Origin: Diadema setosum
Lineage: Eukaryota; Echinodermata; Echinoidea; Diadematoida; Diadematidae
Assembly (NCBI RefSeq): GCF_964275005.1
Contig: NC_092700.1
Span: forward strand, 20,217,015 to 20,281,014
DNA length: 64,000 nt
Direction: 5' to 3'
In this document: positions 59,501 through 64,000 of the stretch, piece after piece
Numbering within the stretch: position 1 is the first letter of the stretch
How the letters are laid out: every line of letters begins with the position of its first letter
Program-made: the position numbers and the translations under genes
Notes under the pieces: model-generated
The model's database searches: none
What the model was told of the DNA's origin: nothing
Seen by the model: the letters and a program-made list of their open reading frames with translations, nothing else

Positions 59501-62500
59501 ATAAAATGATATTGATTGTTCCTTGATGCCCTTTGGAAAAGAAAAGAAAATCATAAGGAAATCTTCACATACATGAATCGCCCTGTTTTTTTGGAGCTCA
59601 ATGTTTTGTCCGACATTGCTATATCCCTCCGACACAGCTCCTGAAGCAGTACGATTCGAGCAGCGAGGTAAAGCAGATCGTAGATGGACTGGATTGGTAT
59701 ATCCTGCCTGTCTTTAATGTGGATGGTTACGAATATACTTGGACAACAGTGAGTATACCATAGAAGATATTAGTCGAGTAATATCCTTACCTTTTAAGTG
59801 TACTGCACAAAACTAAATTCTTTCAGGTTGAAAACTTATTCAGGATCAGTTGCAAGCTTTGAAAAGTATTTTTTTTTTTTTGGCACAAAGGCTCGTTCTT
59901 TTAGGTTAAAACTTATTCCTCATCAACTTTAAAAGTTAAACCACCTTTACTTTACCTAGCAACTGTACAATCCAAAAGAAATGTGATCACTCAAAACTTC
60001 CAACAATATCATAATCATGATTTTGGCAAATCATATCAAACTTGCAGTTACGCTGTTGTTAGACAGGCGATCGTGTTTCTCCTTTTATCTTTATTTCCCT
60101 TTCTCTTCCCCAAATAGCATGTTTTGACAATGATTACATCCATGGTCAAATCATTCAAGTTTATGGTAAGTAAAATTGACGTTATTCAAATCACATTCTG
60201 GATTCGTTTGGTTTTCTTTCACTGGTAGAATCGTATGTGGCGTAAAACACGATCTCGAACCCGAAATCCGCTGTGCCCCGGGGTAGATCCGAACAGGAAC
60301 TGGGACAACAATTGGTGTGGTGAGTTCCTGTTATAATACTTTAGAACATTTTACAATTCATGGTCTCTTCATGATCGATACAGCGCTTCATTGGAACCCA
60401 CTGGTTTTGTTTGTTTGACTGTTTTGTTTTGGCCACGCTATATTCTTGCTGTATTGTTGGAATTATTTCAACATGGCCATAATCCTTTGTGATATTTCCG
60501 GAAGCATGCGTCCGCAACATTATACATACTTTAATAGAACAAGGATGTATTAGGCCCTACAGCACCTCCTTGGTTAGAATTAGGAGTGCCACTAATTTTG
60601 CTCAAAGATTGAAAACACAAGTACAATATTCTGTTAAATCGTGGCTATTCATCATGTTCCATTCATTGTATAGTGGAATTCGTGTGCAAGTGATTATCAC
60701 TCTGCCCAGTCTCGCACTGACAAAATACAATAATATGAGGTTTGTGTGGAAATGAATGAATGAATAGGAGACAGACGATTGCAATGCAGAACACAACAAC
60801 AAAAACAACAACAACAAAACAAACAAAAACATCTATTTCAGTAAGCCTATATACTCTCGTCTGGTATAATGCTATCAAAAAATAGAATAAAAATGAAATG
60901 AATTTGAATGCTTTACAGGAGCTGGCTCAAGCAGGAATCCGTGTAGTGAACTATACTGTGGTCCAAAGCCCTTCTCAGAGGTCGAGGTTGAAGCCGTTGC
61001 TAACTTCCTGCAGTCTGGGATTAACTTCCGGGGCTTCATCGATTTCCACAGCTACTCGCAGCTTTGGATGACCCCTTACGGCTGGACCACTGACCTTCCA
61101 AAAGACTATCCAAAACAGGTACAGTAGTCAAGTTACAGAGGCATAACGCATAGAATGCCCCAAAGCGTCGTACACTTTATCACTGTGCAAATTCCCTGTC
61201 ACAGAAAATCGCGAAGACATGCAGGAAATTATGAAAGTGCCACGAACTATAGAACACCAAACTTCCCGTTTTTAGTGTATGATTGTGTGTTGAATCTATC
61301 TACGTGTTTCTTTTGTTGTTTGTTTTTGTCCTCTTTCTGTTTGTCTGTTTTAAATTTCTTGCTGGTTTATATACTGCGACTGAGTAAAGGCCGTACACGA
61401 CGTTCCATTTCCCGCTACTCCACTGCCTGTAGGCCTATGCACTTGGTGAAGTAGGCATGACATGGCTTTTCTTTTTAACTGTGTTGTATTAAATCGTTCT
61501 GTTTCATCAATAAGCTTCAACTGTGTATGTATTCGTTTCTATATTGGTCTTGTCTTCAATTTTCTTCGTTTTCTCCCCACTAATTTGGAGTCTTGGCCGT
61601 AGTTGCACACTAGTTTTGTTTAATTCCTTAATTCTGCCTTCTTTCATTTTCATGTGACAGTTACTGACGATGACCTTACCCTGTCCTTTAGTCTCTATAG
61701 AAATTATTTTTTTTTTTGAAAGTGATTTTGACAGTGAACTATAAAATTCACTTTACACAAAATGTGAGCAAATGATAGTACAGTTTGTAACGACAAACCG
61801 ATGTTGATAATCAATTTCCATAGGGATAAATTGAACGAATACTGAAGTACAATCATGATAATCGATATTAGTATCGACAAGAATGGATAACATAATGGGA
61901 TTGCAATAATGTTTGATATAAATAAGGCATAATGTGTGCTCTGATTAAAACAATGTGTCGCACGGCCTGTTTTTGTATTTCAGATCACCCAAGCCGAACA
62001 AAGTGTTAAGGCGCTGACAGCTGTGTTCGGAACGTCTTACGTCTATGGGACAATTGCAAATACTCTCTGTAAGTTGTCAATCAAATTATGAAAACCTAAC
62101 AAAAAAAGAAAAAAACCAACAAACAAACAAATAAACAAAGAAACAAACAGAAAAATCTGGGTGTGATTAAGTGAACGAAATTTGCTGAATAAAAGGGCAA
62201 AGTGGATCTAAGCTCAAAGTTGCATGTTTGTTGTGAATCAGTTGCGTTTCGGACAGCACAGAAAAATAGAAGACGAAAAGATTACGTGTAGTTGGAAATG
62301 ATTTTCTTTTATTTCTCAAAAGACATGGATCAAAATCTGTCACTTATGTTTGTGGTCTTCGTTTATCTGCATGTTTTGTGTTATCGCATTTTTACACTGC
62401 CATATTTGTAATTCTGGTGCGCTTAGAAACATCAGTATTAAGCGCTATATAAATGTTATTCATTATCGTTATCATTAAAGACACTACAAATGAATAGCAC

Positions 62501-63419
62501 ACGTAGTCACATAGGTGTATGAAGGGAATGAGCAATTATCTTTTTGATTCTTGCACAGCAAAAGACAATAATTTTGCACACCATGTTCACGTCGTTTTTC
62601 AAGTACAATTGTATTTACTTCCACCTAGGTGAATAGGATATTCTTTTTGGCTAAAAGCTCTTTTTGCCAGAGGGGTCCATTCCAGATTTAGCGACAATAA
62701 ACAGAACCATAAAATTCAATTACACCTATTTTTTATTAGAAACAAAAAGAATCACAAAAATTCATCCACCAATATACAATACTTCATTCTGAACGTATAT
62801 CTTGGATTCTAGTGGAACATTTCAAGTTCTAACAGATCATTGCCTATAGGTTTTTTTTTTTGTTGTTTTTTTTTGGGGGGGGGGTAGGAGCAAGGGCAGT
62901 TAATCTGCGTCTTATTTTATCCTGGGTTTTTTCCCACGTCAAGCATAATCTCTCTTCTTTTCTTTTCTTTTTTTTTGACCTCATATCACCTATTTGTACT
63001 CATTTCAAATCAATTTCAATCATTTCTAAAGGTGCGTTGGTTTAACTTAATCGTCCTCTAAAATGGCATACCCTAAAATCTCGCTCCATCCTAAATCATC
63101 CCTCCCCTGTCCCTTCCTCTTTCGGAACTGGAATTTCCAGGAGTTTGATTTATTGTTGTCTTCGTCCACTACTTCTACGGCTTCTTCCTCTTCTTATTTT
63201 CATTCCATCCTCCGTATCTATTTCTATCAAACAGATGTAGCTTCGGGGTCTTCGATAGACTATGTCTATGACAATCTGGGCGTGGTTTACTCCACCACCG
63301 TGGAGCTGCGAGACCAGGGCCAAAGGGGGTTTATCCTTCCCGACTCGGAGATCATACCGTCGGGTGAAGAGACTTTCGAGGGACTCAAGCAGTACGCCCT
63401 CTATATGCTGAATAACTGA
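50670..63419 (+). CDS. Secreted zinc metallocarboxypeptidase, M14A (carboxypeptidase A/B type), 11 exons, complete
   Basis: Removes C-terminal residues from peptides; a secreted zymogen. Exons: 50670-50800, 55121-55196, 56002-56115, 56948-57049, 57970-58071, 58638-58763, 59638-59748, 60229-60319, 60919-61118, 61984-62068, 63235-63419. Introns are GT-AG, frame open, 440 aa. An in-frame ATG at 50700, with A at -3, would give 430 aa and a tighter signal peptide. The signal peptide runs to about residue 34, followed by a propeptide to about 130 ([25 protein letters not shown]). In bovine CPA numbering, zinc ligands are H69 and E72 (HARE, residues 201-204) and H196 (HSYSQ, 328). R127 is 259, N144-R145 is 276-277, Y248 is 380 and catalytic E270 is 403. 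The S1' position 255 is Ile (387), as in CPA, so hydrophobic C-termini are the likely substrates. Extra Cys pairs (NWCG, YCGP) resemble CPB. No poly(A) signal was found before the repeat at 63491. Confidence 0.94.
52299..52451. repeat. Short MITE with hAT-like ends, copy 1 (153 bp)
   Basis: Ends CAGCGGCAGATCCAGGAATT and the inverse CTGGATCGGCCACTG. The interior is GC-rich near both ends and AT-rich in the centre. Matches 57157-57328. CAGTGGCGGATCC-type termini are common among hAT-derived MITEs. Confidence 0.7.
53500..53540 (+). repeat. (ATC)n microsatellite
   Basis: About thirteen units in carboxypeptidase intron 1. Confidence 0.85.
56463..56720 (+). repeat. Compound (GATAAT/AAT/GAT)n microsatellite
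   Basis: About 250 bp almost entirely of GAT, AAT and AAC triplets. It produces artefactual Met/Ile-only open frames. Confidence 0.9.
57157..57328. repeat. Short MITE with hAT-like ends, copy 2 (172 bp)
   Basis: Ends CAGGAGCGGATCCAGGAATT and the inverse CTGGATCCGCCACTG. The same GAATG stands on both outer sides (57152-57156 and 57329-57333), which may be part of a target duplication. A poly-C run near the right end lengthens it relative to copy 1. Confidence 0.75.
58072..60228 (+). other. Carboxypeptidase introns 5, 6 and 7
   Basis: Introns 58072-58637, 58764-59637 and 59749-60228. Nothing recognised apart from poly-T runs near 59190 and 59870. Confidence 0.6.
60320..60918 (+). other. Carboxypeptidase intron 8
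   Basis: Mostly filled by a probable LINE 3' remnant (60500-60770), followed by ACA/AAC-rich sequence to the acceptor CTTTACAG. Confidence 0.55.
60500..60770 (+). mobile_element. Probable LINE 3' remnant in carboxypeptidase intron 8
   Basis: An open frame ends with [19 protein letters not shown], resembling the last residues of non-LTR reverse transcriptase ORFs, and is followed by TTTGTGTGGAAATGAATGAA, a tail of GAAT units seen at 3' ends of such elements. Confidence 0.45.
61119..61983 (+). other. Carboxypeptidase intron 9, nothing recognised
   Basis: T-rich intron with one TAGGCCTA (61430-61437). No repeat family identified. Confidence 0.55.
62069..63234 (+). other. Carboxypeptidase intron 10
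   Basis: Contains a probable LINE 3' end near 62385-62475 (TTAAGCGCTATATAAATGTT followed by ATT/ATC-type tail). Poly-T/poly-G occurs at 62850-62885. Nothing else recognised. Confidence 0.5.
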
Positions 63420-63490
63420 TTTTAAAGTGACCGGCGTGTGCCGATTTGCAGGAATTATTACCTCGTATAGATCTTCTTTATGTGCCAAAG

Positions 63491-63878
63491 TTTAAAGTGC
63501 TTCCATTGCTTTTTTTGTGACTTTTTTTTTGAGATAATGAAAAAGTCTTATGATGTATGAAAGAACATATAATTCTATGAGGAATCTAGAATTATTTGAT
63601 GAAATTTTTTTTTTTTTTAATTTCCGAGATATCCAAAAAAAAAAAAATGATCCTTATAGAAGGTGGGACCCAATTTTATTAGGATCGCTTCGTTTTACCT
63701 GTACTTTGTGTTTGGATATCTCAGCCATTTTAAGGCCGATTTTCATCAATTAAACTTTGAATTCCTCTTAAAATTGTATATGCTCTTTAACATTTCATAA
63801 AGTGGTTTCTACGTACGTATCTCGCAAAAGGTTAAAAGCTGAATCCTTACCTCAACCAAAACTACATGTCTCCCTTTA
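63491..63878. repeat. Palindromic MITE (TTAAAGGG family), copy after the carboxypeptidase
   Basis: Shares TTTGGATATCTCAGCCATTT, TTATTAGGATCGCTTCG and ATCCTTACCTCAACCAAAAC-type blocks with 24208-24606. The right end reads CTCCCTTTA. The left end is eroded by poly-T. It begins about 70 bp after the carboxypeptidase stop, so it may lie in the 3' UTR. Confidence 0.7.
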
Positions 63879-63908
63879 GTATGTCTTCCAGAGGTCACGC
63901 CTCACACG

Positions 63909-64000
63909 TTAAAGGGATGGCATAGTATTGGCTGAGGTGAGAACTCAGCTTCTAAGTTTTTGTGAGATAATAAAAAACAACAACTATGTAATGTTTAAGA
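63909..64000. repeat. Palindromic MITE (TTAAAGGG family), left part, cut by the window end
   Basis: Starts TTAAAGGGATGGCATAGTAT, then GGCTGAGGTGAGAACTCAGC and GAGATAATAAAAAACAACAA, matching the left arm of 24208-24606. It continues beyond the window. Confidence 0.65.

Noticed and set aside
1-64000. LTR retrotransposons, Polintons or viral remnants
   Set aside because: No gag, integrase, protease, capsid or long terminal direct repeats were recognised; all reverse transcriptase pieces look like non-LTR elements.

Overview
The window looks like animal nuclear DNA, most probably from an echinoderm and perhaps a sea urchin. It is AT-rich with many microsatellites. Genes are sparse and split by 0.3-5 kb GT-AG introns, and there are many LINE, SINE and foldback remnants. 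The echinoderm reading rests on three points: an SRCR plus somatomedin-B plus 7TM receptor architecture, long foldback elements that resemble the TU elements described from sea urchins, and typical deuterostome SLC20 and carboxypeptidase A genes. It is an inference, because no species-diagnostic sequence was seen.

Layout: bases 1 to about 16,690 hold no host gene I can support. They contain two TU-like foldback elements (about 757-1155 and 7433-7725), a LINE 3' fragment (about 3560-4180), a tRNA-derived SINE (6151-6385) and MITE copies. Three multi-exon genes follow, all on the + strand. (1) An SLC20/PiT sodium-phosphate cotransporter has ten coding exons (20192-32632, 557 aa), a likely 5' UTR intron and a poly(A) signal at 33675. 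(2) A 1078-aa receptor has five exons (36798-47209): signal peptide, SRCR, SRCR, somatomedin-B domain, a long Cys-rich ectodomain, then a secretin/adhesion/Methuselah-like 7TM domain without a recognisable GPS. (3) A secreted zinc carboxypeptidase of the A/B (M14A) family has eleven exons (50670-63419, 440 aa), a TATA box, a complete propeptide and all catalytic residues.

For all three genes the exons were joined by hand from phase-compatible GT-AG sites. The joined frames are open from start to stop, which is strong internal support. The genes do not form an obvious pathway. Their roles are phosphate uptake, cell-surface sensing or adhesion, and secreted digestion or peptide processing.

Repeats fill much of the rest. 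The most notable are three copies of a foldback element with arms of tandem ~30-bp units, five copies of a palindromic MITE family bounded by TTAAAGGG/CCCTTTAA, two short MITEs with hAT-like ends, and several 3'-truncated LINEs. The palindrome TAGGCCTA occurs seven times, well above chance. The strongest candidate for something undescribed is the SRCR2-SMB-7TM receptor. I saw no LTR element, viral remnant, CRISPR array or functional tRNA/rRNA gene.
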